DNA of 64,000 nucleotides from NCBI RefSeq assembly GCF_037204085.1, contig NZ_JBBCBW010000027.1, positions 1-64,000 of the forward strand, in the 5' to 3' direction. The notes beneath the pieces were generated by a model. It was not told where the DNA came from. It made no database searches and worked only from the letters and a program-made list of their open reading frames with translations. Shown here piece after piece: positions 52,738 through 61,501 of the stretch. Each line of letters begins with the position of its first letter. Position 1 is the stretch's first letter. Made by a program: the position numbers and the translations under genes. This DNA is from Variovorax sp037204085. GTDB taxonomy: Bacteria > Pseudomonadota > Gammaproteobacteria > Burkholderiales > Burkholderiaceae_C.

Positions 52738-53988
52738 GCTGCGCGCCATCGAGCGCCGCAGCCCCAGTGCAAGCAGCACACCCATCGCGCCTGCCAGTGC
52801 GACGATGACGGCCGCCGCCGGCCAGCCCATCGAATCCACCGCACCGCCCACGATCACGGGGCCGATCATCTGCCCGAGATTGCTGCCCAGCATGAGCAAG
52901 CCCATCGACATCGGTACCAGCCGCGCGCTCGGTGCCACGATGGGTGAGGTGCCGATCAGCGTTGCAGGGAGCAGGCCGCCCGCGCCCGAGAAAGCCAGGC
53001 ACAGCAAGAACGCCGGCAACGCACCGAGCACCGGCAGAAAGATGCCAATGGCCGAGAGCCCCATCAACGCGCTGGCCACCGCTGCCAGCAGCCAGCGCGC
53101 CACGCCGCGTTTCAACAGCACGCCGGCTGCAAGATTGCCCGCCACATTGACGCAGCAGGCCACCGCGCTCAGCGATCCGGCGGCCGCCATGCCTACGCCC
53201 ATGCGCTCGATCAGCAGCACCGGCAGAAAGCTGAAGAGCGCGAAGAACTGCAGGCTGTAGATCACGAACGAGGTCGCGATCAGCGCCGGCGCACCGGCTT
53301 TGGCGGTGGCGGCCGCATCGCGCACCATGCTGATCCATGACACCGGCGCGGCACTGGCGGTGGCACCACGCGAAACGCCAAGCAACAGCAAGACCGCGAG
53401 CAGGGTCGCAAGCGCGGCATTGCCCAGCCAGAAGCCGCGCCAGCTATCGAGCAGCGAGCCGCTGAACAGTGCAATTGCAATGCCGGTCGGCATGAAGCAG
53501 CTCCAGATTGCAAACGCCAGGTCCTTGCCGCCGGGCGAGACCATGCGCTGCAGCACCGAGGGCCCGGCAATGGTGATCAGCACGAACCCCAGGCCCTCGA
53601 CGATGCGGCCGGCCAGCAGCATTGCCACGCTGTTTGCCAGCGCACCCGCCGTGCTGCCCGCGGCGATGGCCAGCAGCCCCGCAAGCACCAGGCGCCTGTC
53701 GCCGGCGCGCGCCACCCATGCGCCGACCGGCACGGCACCGGCCACGCCCAGCAGCGAGAACATCGCCATCAGCCAGCCGACCATCGAGAGGTCGAGTCCG
53801 AAATCGGCGCGCAACTGCGGCACCGCAATGGCGACCTTGCCGACCTGGAGAGAGGCCACCACACCGGCGGCCACCACCAGCGCCACGCCGCGCCAGTGCG
53901 TTGAAGAAGACGAGAGGGGAAGGGCGGCGGGCGGGGCGCCGGCCATTTCAAATTGCTTCTGCATGCCGCCACTTTGCGGCGAATGCAT
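52723..53988 (-). CDS. MFS transporter
   Basis: A 421-residue major-facilitator protein with twelve predicted helices. The loop 2-3 motif appears as GAWVARAGDRR. The N-terminal 30 residues are hydrophilic. ATG 53988 is used; ATG 53964 and 53946 are possible and none has a ribosome site. It is divergent from a LysR gene only 49 bp away and is very likely its target. Substrate unknown; the closest subfamily flavour is CynX/NimT-like, which is a weak call. Confidence 0.88.
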   Translation of the reverse strand: MHSPQSGGMQKQFEMAGAPPAALPLSSSSTHWRGVALVVAAGVVASLQVGKVAIAVPQLRADFGLDLSMVGWLMAMFSLLGVAGAVPVGAWVARAGDRRLVLAGLLAIAAGSTAGALANSVAMLLAGRIVEGLGFVLITIAGPSVLQRMVSPGGKDLAFAIWSCFMPTGIAIALFSGSLLDSWRGFWLGNAALATLLAVLLLLGVSRGATASAAPVSWISMVRDAAATAKAGAPALIATSFVIYSLQFFALFSFLPVLLIERMGVGMAAAGSLSAVACCVNVAGNLAAGVLLKRGVARWLLAAVASALMGLSAIGIFLPVLGALPAFLLCLAFSGAGGLLPATLIGTSPIVAPSARLVPMSMGLLMLGSNLGQMIGPVIVGGAVDSMGWPAAAVIVALAGAMGVLLALGLRRSMARSGHPL

Positions 53989-54018
53989 GATCAATGAAAG
54001 CGAATAATATCGGTCAAG

Positions 54019-54030
54019 TCAATCGATTGA
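54019..54030. promoter_or_regulatory. Palindrome in the MFS/LysR divergent promoter
   Basis: TCAATCGATTGA is a perfect 12 bp dyad in the 49 bp between the two divergent starts, 7 bp before the LysR ATG. A candidate LysR-type operator, though short. Confidence 0.38.
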
Positions 54031-54037
54031 GAAGATC

Positions 54038-55063
54038 ATGCTGGACATCCTCACGCTGAGCCAGATGCAGATGTTCGTCGCCGTGGCGGACGCCGGGAGT
54101 TTTCGCGCCGGTGCCGCGCGGCTGCACCGCGTGCAGTCGGCCGTGAGCCATGCCATCGCCAATCTCGAAGAGCAGCTCCAGGTGCGGCTCTTCGACCGTT
54201 CCGGCCACAAGCCCGTGCTCACGCCCACGGGCAAGGCGCTGCTTGGCGACGTAAGGGTCATCCTGTCGAAGGTCGAGGCGTTGCGCTCGCGCGCGCAGGG
54301 GGTCGAGCAAGGCATCGAGCTGGGCCTGGCGATAGCGGTCGACACGCTTTTTCCGCCTGATCTTCTGGCCAGCGCGCTGCGCGGCATGCATGCGGTCTAT
54401 CCGAGCATTGCCATCCGCGTGGAATACAGCTCGATGGGCGGCACCATCGATGCATTGAGTTCGGGACGGTGCGATCTGGCCATTGCGGCCTTCGGCCATG
54501 CCGAAGAAAAAATCAGCCGCGAGTTCCTGATGGTGCTGCATACGCTGGCGGTAGCGGCGCCTTCCCATGCGCTGGCCGTCCATGCGCGGCAACGCGGCGC
54601 CAAAGGCCTGGACACCGCCGCGGCGGAGCACGTGCAAATCGTGGTGGAAGACCCGAGCACGCTCAGCCAGGGCTACGACATCGACGTGCTTTCGCCTTCG
54701 ACCTGGCGCGTGACCGACATGTACGCCAAGCTTGCGTTGCTGCGCGCGGGCCTGGGGTGGGGAAAGATGCCCTCATGGCTCGTGGCGGACGACCTGGCCG
54801 CCGGAACGCTGGTGCAATTGCCGGTAAGCCGCATCGGCCCTGAAGGCGCAACCAGCCAGCAGTGCCACTTTTGCCACCGTGCCGACAAGACACTGGGCGC
54901 AGGCGCCGCGCTGCTGCGCGAGTGCCTCATGGCGGAAGCGAAAGCGGCGACGCCCGGCGGCGGCGCCGCATCAGCATTTCCACGAGCTCGAAAATCCCCT
55001 CGCTCAGCAGCGCCAGCGCCGCGGCCGGCAGCGCCCCGGCCAAGAGCAGCTCGCGGTCGTTGA
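54038..55063 (+). CDS. LysR-family transcriptional regulator
   Basis: A 341-residue regulator: winged helix at about 5-65 (GSFRAGAARLHRVQSAVSHAI) and effector-binding domain after residue 90. The last 45 residues are Pro/Ala/Arg-rich and lie antisense to the end of the convergent ABC gene (overlap 54927-55063), so they may be dispensable read-on rather than a real domain. It probably controls the divergent MFS gene. Confidence 0.9.
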   Translation: MLDILTLSQMQMFVAVADAGSFRAGAARLHRVQSAVSHAIANLEEQLQVRLFDRSGHKPVLTPTGKALLGDVRVILSKVEALRSRAQGVEQGIELGLAIAVDTLFPPDLLASALRGMHAVYPSIAIRVEYSSMGGTIDALSSGRCDLAIAAFGHAEEKISREFLMVLHTLAVAAPSHALAVHARQRGAKGLDTAAAEHVQIVVEDPSTLSQGYDIDVLSPSTWRVTDMYAKLALLRAGLGWGKMPSWLVADDLAAGTLVQLPVSRIGPEGATSQQCHFCHRADKTLGAGAALLRECLMAEAKAATPGGGAASAFPRARKSPRSAAPAPRPAAPRPRAARGR

Positions 55064-56480
55064 GCGCCAGCCCGGTCACGATGCGCTCGCCGAATCCGCC
55101 AGCGCCGATGAACGCCGCAATGGTCGCCGTGCCGATGGCAATGGCCGTGGCCGTTCGAATGCCAGCCAGCAGCGTGGGCAATGCAAGCGGCAGCAGCACC
55201 AGCCGCAGGCTCTGCGGCGGTGTCATGCCAAGGGCGGTACCCGCCAGGCGCAGGCCGTTCGGCACTTCGGCCAGGCCGGTGACCGTGTTGCGCATGATCG
55301 GCAGCAGCGAATAGAGCGTGAGCGCAATCAATGCCGGCAGCGCACCGATGGCGCCGAGCAGCGAGATCAGCACCGCAAGCAGTGCCAGCGATGGCACGGT
55401 CTGCAAAATGCTCGCAATACCCAGCACCGCCGCGCGCAGCCGCACATGCGAAAACACCAGGATCGCGAGCGGCACGCCGATCAGGATCGCGACGCCTACA
55501 GACACCGCCACCAGCACCAGGTGCTGCCGCGTGAGCTGCCAGAGGTCGGGCCCGAACAGCTTGGCGGTGAAGCCGCGTTTGGTTTCCCTTGGCTGGGCCT
55601 TGCCGTTGTTGCCGGCGCCGGCCAGGAAGTCGCGCGCAATCGCATCGAAGGGCACGCTCTGCAGCTCGGCGCGCGCGTTCATCGCAATCATCGCGCGCTC
55701 GTCGATGCGGCCTTCGAGCGCGTGCAGCGCGGCCCATGCCTTGGGCAGCCGCGCAGGCAGGTCGAGCCGGTACAGCAGCACGGCGTCGTAGCGCGGAAAG
55801 TACTTCTTGTCGTCTTCGAGCACGCGCAGGCCCAAGTGGTCGATCTTGGCGTCGGTGGTGTAGATGTCGATCGCATCGATCTGCTTCGCGGCCACGGCTT
55901 CGTAGGCCAGGCCGTGGTCGAGGCCGGTCGGTGTCTGCGTGAAGCCGTAGCGTGCTGCAAGTCCCTTCCAGCCGTCGGCGCGGCCGATGAACTCGTTCGA
56001 CAGGCCGAGCTTGAGTTCGGGGTGGCGCGCCAGGTCGCTCAGCGTGCGCAGGCCGAGCCGTTCGGCATCGGCTGCGCGCACCGCCAGCGCATAGCCGTCG
56101 TTGAAGCCCAGCGGAACGGCCACGCCCAGGCCCAACGGCGCCAGCGCCGCATTCATGGCTTCGCGCGTGTCGGCCGGCGAGCCCTTCAGGATTTCGAGCG
56201 CAATGGTGCCGGTGTATTCGGCATACACGTCGATGGCACCCGAACGCAGCGCCTCGTAGACGATGGCGGTGTTGCCCAGGCCCTGGCGCACCACGGGCGG
56301 CGATGCGGTGTGCGGCGCCGCCGTCTGCGCGAGCAGCTCGGCCAGGATGTACGACTCCGTGAAGCGCTTGGAGCCGACGCGCAGCGTGCCGTCGGCCGGC
56401 TGCGCCGATGCGGTGGCGCCGAGCCAGGCCAGGGTGAACAACAGCCAGGCGGTGCGCAGGATGCGGTGGGGCAGGTGCAT
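54927..56480 (-). CDS. Osmoprotectant-type ABC transporter: substrate-binding and permease domains fused
   Basis: A 517-residue protein in the OpuC/ProWX style. A signal segment (LLFTLAWLGATASA) is followed by an OpuAC-like binding domain (about 30-285; RVGSKRFTESYILAELL, VYAEYTGT) and then a BPD permease domain with about five helices (305-500; LQTVPSLALLAVL, GIRTATAIAIGTATIAAFIGAGG). Quaternary amines such as betaine, choline or carnitine are typical ligands. No ATPase gene lies next to it, so the nucleotide-binding subunit must come from elsewhere. ATG 56480 chosen. Confidence 0.9.
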   Translation of the reverse strand: MHLPHRILRTAWLLFTLAWLGATASAQPADGTLRVGSKRFTESYILAELLAQTAAPHTASPPVVRQGLGNTAIVYEALRSGAIDVYAEYTGTIALEILKGSPADTREAMNAALAPLGLGVAVPLGFNDGYALAVRAADAERLGLRTLSDLARHPELKLGLSNEFIGRADGWKGLAARYGFTQTPTGLDHGLAYEAVAAKQIDAIDIYTTDAKIDHLGLRVLEDDKKYFPRYDAVLLYRLDLPARLPKAWAALHALEGRIDERAMIAMNARAELQSVPFDAIARDFLAGAGNNGKAQPRETKRGFTAKLFGPDLWQLTRQHLVLVAVSVGVAILIGVPLAILVFSHVRLRAAVLGIASILQTVPSLALLAVLISLLGAIGALPALIALTLYSLLPIMRNTVTGLAEVPNGLRLAGTALGMTPPQSLRLVLLPLALPTLLAGIRTATAIAIGTATIAAFIGAGGFGERIVTGLALNDRELLLAGALPAAALALLSEGIFELVEMLMRRRRRASPLSLPP

Positions 56481-56594
56481 CGGGGGCCAGTGTATAGAGA
56501 TCGAAGGCGGCCAGGGTGCACCCGCCAATCTCCTACAAACCTTGGTGCGGGCAACCGATGCTTTGTAGAGGCGGGCTCATCCATAGTGGCTGCC

Positions 56595-57647
56595 ATGAAC
56601 AAGAAAACCCATCTCTTGCCCGGCCCTGACGTTCACGGCCTGCGCGAGCTCCCCGGGCTGCGGGTGGAGGGCTACAGCCTGCAGTTGCGCGACAAGGACG
56701 GCTTTGTGGGCGACCAGGCCAGCCAGACCGCGTTTCGGGAACTGCTCGAGCGCTGGCGCAAGCGCCGCCGCAAGACAGGCACCGACCCGCTCGGCAAGGA
56801 GCACTCGCGCGACCTCAGCAAGAAGCAGCTCGACCGCGTGCTGCAAAAGACCTCGGCCGCCGGCGACCTGATGCATGGCGCCATCGAGGAATTTGCCGAG
56901 GAGCTGGCCTTCGTGATCCAGCGCTTCACGCGGCAGCCTTCATGGAAGAAGGTGGAGCGCATCGTGGTGGGCGGCGGCTTCATCGAAAGCGACGTGGGCG
57001 AGCGCGCCATTCTGCAAACGGCAGCCATTCTTGAGGACATGGGTGTGCACGTTCAGCTTGGCCGGCTGTCGCACGATGTGGACGACGGCGGCCTGATCGG
57101 CTGGGTGCACCTGACCCCGCGCGCCATGCTGAAGAAGCACGACGCCATTTTGGCTGTGGACATCGGCGGCACCAACGTGCGCTGCGGCATCGTGAAGACG
57201 CGCCGGAGCAAGGCCTCGGACCTGTCGCAGGCCAAGGTGGTGCGCAGGGAGAAGTGGCGCCATGCGGACGAAGGCCCGAACCGCACCGACATGGTCGAGC
57301 GCATCGCGCTCATGCTCGAGGACATGGTTCGCTATTGCGAGCGCAAGGACATCCGCCTCGCGCCCTTCATCGGCATTGCGTGCCCGGGCCTGATTCGCAA
57401 GGACGGCTCGATCGAGCGCGGAACGCAGAACCTGCCGGGCGACTGGCAGAGCCGCGCATTTCACCTGCCCAGCGCGCTGTGGCGCCGTATGCCGATGATC
57501 GGCTCCGGCCCCACGCTCATCCTGATGCACAACGACGCGGTGGTGCAGGGGCTGAGCGAGTTGCCGTTCATGCGCGACGTCTCCCACTGGGGCGTGCTGA
57601 CCATCGGCACCGGCCTGGGCAACGCGAGCTTCACCAATACCTTCTAG
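56595..57647 (+). CDS. ROK-family kinase-like protein with apparently permuted domain order
   Basis: A 350-residue protein. The phosphate loop DIGGTNVR, which opens normal ROK proteins, is at 189-196; GIACPG and GVLTIGTGLGN follow and the chain ends there. The part before it (about 90-180; ERIVVGGGFIES, then DDGGLIGWVHL) reads like the C-terminal lobe of a ROK protein. The CxCGxxGCxE zinc motif is absent. So it is either circularly permuted or carries an unrelated N-terminal extension. Sugar kinase activity is uncertain. Its stop shares CTAG with the convergent gene. Confidence 0.82.
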   Translation: MNKKTHLLPGPDVHGLRELPGLRVEGYSLQLRDKDGFVGDQASQTAFRELLERWRKRRRKTGTDPLGKEHSRDLSKKQLDRVLQKTSAAGDLMHGAIEEFAEELAFVIQRFTRQPSWKKVERIVVGGGFIESDVGERAILQTAAILEDMGVHVQLGRLSHDVDDGGLIGWVHLTPRAMLKKHDAILAVDIGGTNVRCGIVKTRRSKASDLSQAKVVRREKWRHADEGPNRTDMVERIALMLEDMVRYCERKDIRLAPFIGIACPGLIRKDGSIERGTQNLPGDWQSRAFHLPSALWRRMPMIGSGPTLILMHNDAVVQGLSELPFMRDVSHWGVLTIGTGLGNASFTNTF

Positions 57648-59215
57648 CCCGGTGCACCGGAAGCGCCGGGTGCGCCCGAAGCGGGCGGAACATTGCCGCC
57701 GAGGGCCTTGTAGATGGCCACCAGCCCCACGGCCAGCCGGCTCGTGCTTTGCGCCTGGTCGCGCCGTGCCTGCAGCAGCGTGCGGCGGGCGTCGAGCTCG
57801 ACACCGAAATCCGTGAGCCCGTTGGCATAGCGCGCATGCGCCAGCGTGAGCGCGTCGCGGCTGTGGCGTTCGCGCTCGGCCAGCTCGGTGTGGCGCTGGC
57901 GTTCGGCGGCATAGGCGCTCAGCGCAGAATCGATTTCGTGCCATGCCTTGAGCACGGTCTGCTGAAAGGCCACCGCGGCTTCCTGCTGCTGCAATTCACG
58001 CAGCGTGATTGTGCTCCGGCGCCGGCCATTGTCGAAGATGGGCAGGCTGATGGAAGGGCCGACATGCCACTGCCGGCTGCCCCATTCGCCAAACCGCTCG
58101 CTGCCCACCGATTCGAAACCGAAGCCCGCGCCCAGTGTCACGCGCGGATAGAGGTCGGCCACCGCCACGCCGATGCGTGCGGTGGCGGCATGCAGCTGCG
58201 CCTCCGCCGCGGCAATGTCGGGCCGGCGGCGCGCCAGGTCGGAGGGCAGGCCCAGGGCCAGTTCGGGCAGGGGCGATGCCTGCAGCGCCTCGGGTGTATC
58301 GCTTGCACGGCCGGCATCCGGCGCGGCGAGTTCGGCGTTCAGCGTGCCGGGCATGGCGCCGGTCAGCAGCGTGATCTGGTTCATGGCCAGCGCCTCCTGC
58401 TGCAGCAGCGCCGGAATGCGCGCCTTCAGTTCGGCCAGTTGCGTGCGCTGCCGCGTCGGATCCAGGTCGGTGACCAGGCCGCCGTTGGCACGCGCCTGCA
58501 CCAGTTCGAGCGATTCGGCCGCGGCTGCAATGTCGGCGCGTGCCAGGCGCAACTCGCGCTGCGCACCGCGCAGTTCGAAGTAGTTGCGTGCCACCTCGGC
58601 CTGCACGCTGAGCTGCACCTGGCGCAGCAGCGCCGCCGATGCGCCCGTGTCCGCATCGGCGGCTTCGATGCTGCGGCGGACGCGGCCCCACAGGTCGATT
58701 TCCCACGACGCGTCGAAACCCGCCTGGTAGAGGTTGTAGGGCTCGCTGAGCGTGCGGATCAACTGGTCGCGGTTGGACGCCGACGAACCGAGCGCATCGA
58801 TCATCCGCGTGGCCGTGCCGGTCTCGCTTTGCCGCTGCCGGTTGACGCCGGCGCTGGCATTGAGTTGCGGGCCCTGCTGTGCCGCTGCCGCCGTGCGCTG
58901 CACGCGGCTTTGCGCAAAGCGCAGGGCGGCGGTCTGCAGGTCGTGGTTGGCCGCGAGCGCAAGCGCCTGCAGGCGGTCGAGCAGCGGATCGTTGAAGGCT
59001 TTCCAGTCGCCGGACGCAATGGCCGTGGGCGCCGCAGTTCGCTCAGCTCCCAGGAGCGCCGGGGAGCCGCCGTGCCATGCGGACCAATCGGCCGGCGCCT
59101 GCGCTTGTGCGGGCCGGTGGTCGGGCCCCACGGCACAGCCCGCAAGAAGAAGCGCGAGCGCGGAACAGGAGAAGGAGAAGAAGGAGGAGAAGAGGAAGGT
59201 TCGTGATGCGGACAT
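57644..59215 (-). CDS. Outer-membrane efflux factor, NodT-type lipoprotein
   Basis: A 523-residue TolC-like outer-membrane channel. The lipobox is LLAGC (signal 1-27); two OEP repeats follow (about 75-270 and 290-480), including YQAGFDASWEIDLWGRVRRS. It is the last gene of the efflux operon, 15 bp after the second permease gene, giving a complete tripartite exporter with the HlyD and ABC parts. The C-terminus has PPASGAPGASGAPG repeats. Confidence 0.94.
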   Translation of the reverse strand: MSASRTFLFSSFFSFSCSALALLLAGCAVGPDHRPAQAQAPADWSAWHGGSPALLGAERTAAPTAIASGDWKAFNDPLLDRLQALALAANHDLQTAALRFAQSRVQRTAAAAQQGPQLNASAGVNRQRQSETGTATRMIDALGSSASNRDQLIRTLSEPYNLYQAGFDASWEIDLWGRVRRSIEAADADTGASAALLRQVQLSVQAEVARNYFELRGAQRELRLARADIAAAAESLELVQARANGGLVTDLDPTRQRTQLAELKARIPALLQQEALAMNQITLLTGAMPGTLNAELAAPDAGRASDTPEALQASPLPELALGLPSDLARRRPDIAAAEAQLHAATARIGVAVADLYPRVTLGAGFGFESVGSERFGEWGSRQWHVGPSISLPIFDNGRRRSTITLRELQQQEAAVAFQQTVLKAWHEIDSALSAYAAERQRHTELAERERHSRDALTLAHARYANGLTDFGVELDARRTLLQARRDQAQSTSRLAVGLVAIYKALGGNVPPASGAPGASGAPG

Positions 59216-59230
59216 GCAAGGCTCCCGGGT

Positions 59231-60349
59231 TCAGGCCAGGCGATGGCGAAACAGCCAGGCTGCCAGCGGCAGCGTGACAAGGGCGATGATCGAAAGCGGA
59301 ATCAGGTTGTGCCACACCGTGGCCAGGCCCACGCCCTCCAGGTACACGCGCTGCACCAGGTCGATTGCAAAGCGCAGCGGGTTGGCCATGGTGATCACCT
59401 GCAGCACGTGCGGCATGTTGCGCACCGGCGTGGTCAGGCCCGACAGCAGCATCATCGGCATCAGCAGCACGAAGGTGTAGAGCATGGCCTGCTGCATGTT
59501 GGCCGACACCGCCGAGATCGACAGGCCGATGCCCACGCTGGCGACGGTGAAGAAGATCAGCCCGGTATAGAGCGTGGCCAGCGAGCCCGCCATCGGAATG
59601 CCGAACCAGAACAGCGCCACCAGCAAGATCAGCGTCGACTGCGCAAGGCCGACCAGCACCGGCGGCAGCGCCTTGCCGACCATGATCTCGAGCGGCGACA
59701 TCGGCGTGACCAGCAGCTGGTCGAAGGTGCCTTGTTCGCGCTCGCGTGCCACCGATAGCGCGGTGAGCAGCAGCGTCTGCAGCATGCTGAGCGCGGCGAT
59801 CAGGCCGGGCAGCAGGTTCCAGCGCGTTTCAAGGTTCGGGTTGAACCATGCGCGCGATTCGATGGTGAGCGGCGCCCCCGGTGCGCCGGCGCGCGTGCGC
59901 AGCTGCGCGTTGTAGCGCTCGACCACCGATCCCACGTAGCCGGCCGCCGAGCCCGCGGTGTTCGAGTTGCGCGCATCCAGGATCAGCTGGATGGCCGCGG
60001 GCTGGCCGGCGCTCAGCCGCTGCTCGAAGTCGGGTGCGATCTGGATCACCATCAGCGCCTTCTCGGTGTCGATCACCTCGCGGATATCGGCCTGCGTGCG
60101 CAGCGTGGCCACGCGATGAAAGACGCCGGTGCTGTCCAGGTGCGCAATCAGCTCCGTCGACGCACCCGTGCGGCTCTGGTCGAGCAGCGCATAGGGCACG
60201 TTCGACAGGTCGTACGTGGCGCCGTACCCGAAGATGAGGCTTTGCATGATGGCCGGAACAAACAGGATCACGCGGCTTGCCGGGTCCTTGAGGATCGCGA
60301 GCAGCTCCTTGCGGCAGAGGTTGGCAACGCGCAGAAGAAAATCGGTCAT
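59231..60349 (-). CDS. ABC-2 type permease (YbhR/YhhJ-like)
   Basis: A 372-residue ABC-2 permease. One N-terminal helix (IFGYGATYDLSNVPYAL follows it), a large periplasmic domain to about residue 165, then five helices with the signature REREQGTFDQLLVTPMSPLEIMVGK. It pairs with the permease gene directly upstream (15 bp gap) to form the membrane channel of the exporter. Confidence 0.94.
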   Translation of the reverse strand: MTDFLLRVANLCRKELLAILKDPASRVILFVPAIMQSLIFGYGATYDLSNVPYALLDQSRTGASTELIAHLDSTGVFHRVATLRTQADIREVIDTEKALMVIQIAPDFEQRLSAGQPAAIQLILDARNSNTAGSAAGYVGSVVERYNAQLRTRAGAPGAPLTIESRAWFNPNLETRWNLLPGLIAALSMLQTLLLTALSVAREREQGTFDQLLVTPMSPLEIMVGKALPPVLVGLAQSTLILLVALFWFGIPMAGSLATLYTGLIFFTVASVGIGLSISAVSANMQQAMLYTFVLLMPMMLLSGLTTPVRNMPHVLQVITMANPLRFAIDLVQRVYLEGVGLATVWHNLIPLSIIALVTLPLAAWLFRHRLA

Positions 60350-60364
60350 GGAACGGTCCGTCCT

Positions 60365-61501
60365 TCAGTCGAGGCTCTTGCGCGTGACAGCGCGGGAAAG
60401 CAACAGCAGCCCGACCGCATAGGCAACAAGGATTGCGCAGTTGCGCCAGATCAGCGGCCAGACGTCGCCCGCGAGGAACAGCGTCTTGATCAGGTCCATG
60501 AAGTAGGTGGCCGGCAGCACATGGCCGATGGCGCGCACCACGGCGGGCACATTGCGCAGGTCGAACAAAAAGCCCGACAGCATCATCGAAGGCATGAAGG
60601 TTGCGATCAGCGCCACCTGGCTTGCAAGAAACTGGTTGCGTGTGACGGACGAGATCACGAGGCCCAGGCTCACTGCCACGATCAGGTAGAGCATCGAACT
60701 GAGCACCACCGCCAACAGCGAGCCGACCATGGGCACCGCGAACAGGAAGCGCGCGGCCAGCAGGCACAGCACCAACCCCAGCATGCCGACCGCAAAGTAC
60801 GGAATGATCTTCGCCACCAGTATTTCCACCGGCCGCACCGGCGTGACGAACAGCGCCTCGAGCGTGCCGCGCTCCCATTCGCGCGCCATGACCAGCGCGG
60901 TAAGAAATGCGCCGACCAGCGTCATGATGAGCACGATGAGCCCGGGCACCAGGTACCAGGTGCTGGTGTTGGCGGTGTTGAACCACATCCGCTGCTCCAC
61001 CGTCACGCGGCCCGCGGCGGCTGTGGCTGCGCCTGCGGTGCCGCCGCCGCGGTCGGCCTGGCGCACGGCCGACTGGCCCAGGGCGCCGCTCACGTAGGCG
61101 AGGATGATGGTCGCGCGCCCCGCGTCGGCGCCGTGCACGATGAGCTGCACGCGCGCGTTGCCCGCGGCCAGCGAGCGCGAAAAGTCGGCCGGCACGCGCA
61201 CGATGCCGTCGATCTTGCGCTCGCGCATCAACGCCTCGGCGTCGTGCATGGAGCCGAGCAGCACGGGCGCGATGGTGGGCGAAAGCTGCAGGCCTGCAAT
61301 GGCTTCATGCGCCGTGGGCGAGGCGTCCTCGAGCACCACGCCCACCGGCGCGTTCTTCACGTCGAGCGACATGCCGTATCCGAAGATCAGGATCAGCACC
61401 ATCGGCAGCAAAATGCCGATGGCCAGGTTGCTGCGGTCGCGCAGCAGCTGGCGAAACTCCTTGCGCGTGAGAGAGACCAGCCGGGTCCAGAAGCCGCTCA
61501 T
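60365..61501 (-). CDS. ABC-2 type permease (YbhS-like)
   Basis: A 378-residue ABC-2 permease of the same plan as its neighbour: N-terminal helix with LIFGYGMSLDVKNAPVG, periplasmic domain, five C-terminal helices and REWERGTLEALFVTPVRPVEILVAK. Its ATG overlaps the TGA of the ATPase gene (ATGA). It is diverged from the second permease, so the channel is a heterodimer. Confidence 0.94.
   Translation of the reverse strand: MSGFWTRLVSLTRKEFRQLLRDRSNLAIGILLPMVLILIFGYGMSLDVKNAPVGVVLEDASPTAHEAIAGLQLSPTIAPVLLGSMHDAEALMRERKIDGIVRVPADFSRSLAAGNARVQLIVHGADAGRATIILAYVSGALGQSAVRQADRGGGTAGAATAAAGRVTVEQRMWFNTANTSTWYLVPGLIVLIMTLVGAFLTALVMAREWERGTLEALFVTPVRPVEILVAKIIPYFAVGMLGLVLCLLAARFLFAVPMVGSLLAVVLSSMLYLIVAVSLGLVISSVTRNQFLASQVALIATFMPSMMLSGFLFDLRNVPAVVRAIGHVLPATYFMDLIKTLFLAGDVWPLIWRNCAILVAYAVGLLLLSRAVTRKSLD

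Noticed and set aside
54879..57647. 922-codon plus-strand frame that ends with the ROK-like protein
   Set aside because: The part before 56595 is antisense to the ABC gene and rich in Arg, Gln and His. The real start is ATG 56595. The ROK oddity lies wholly downstream of this start.
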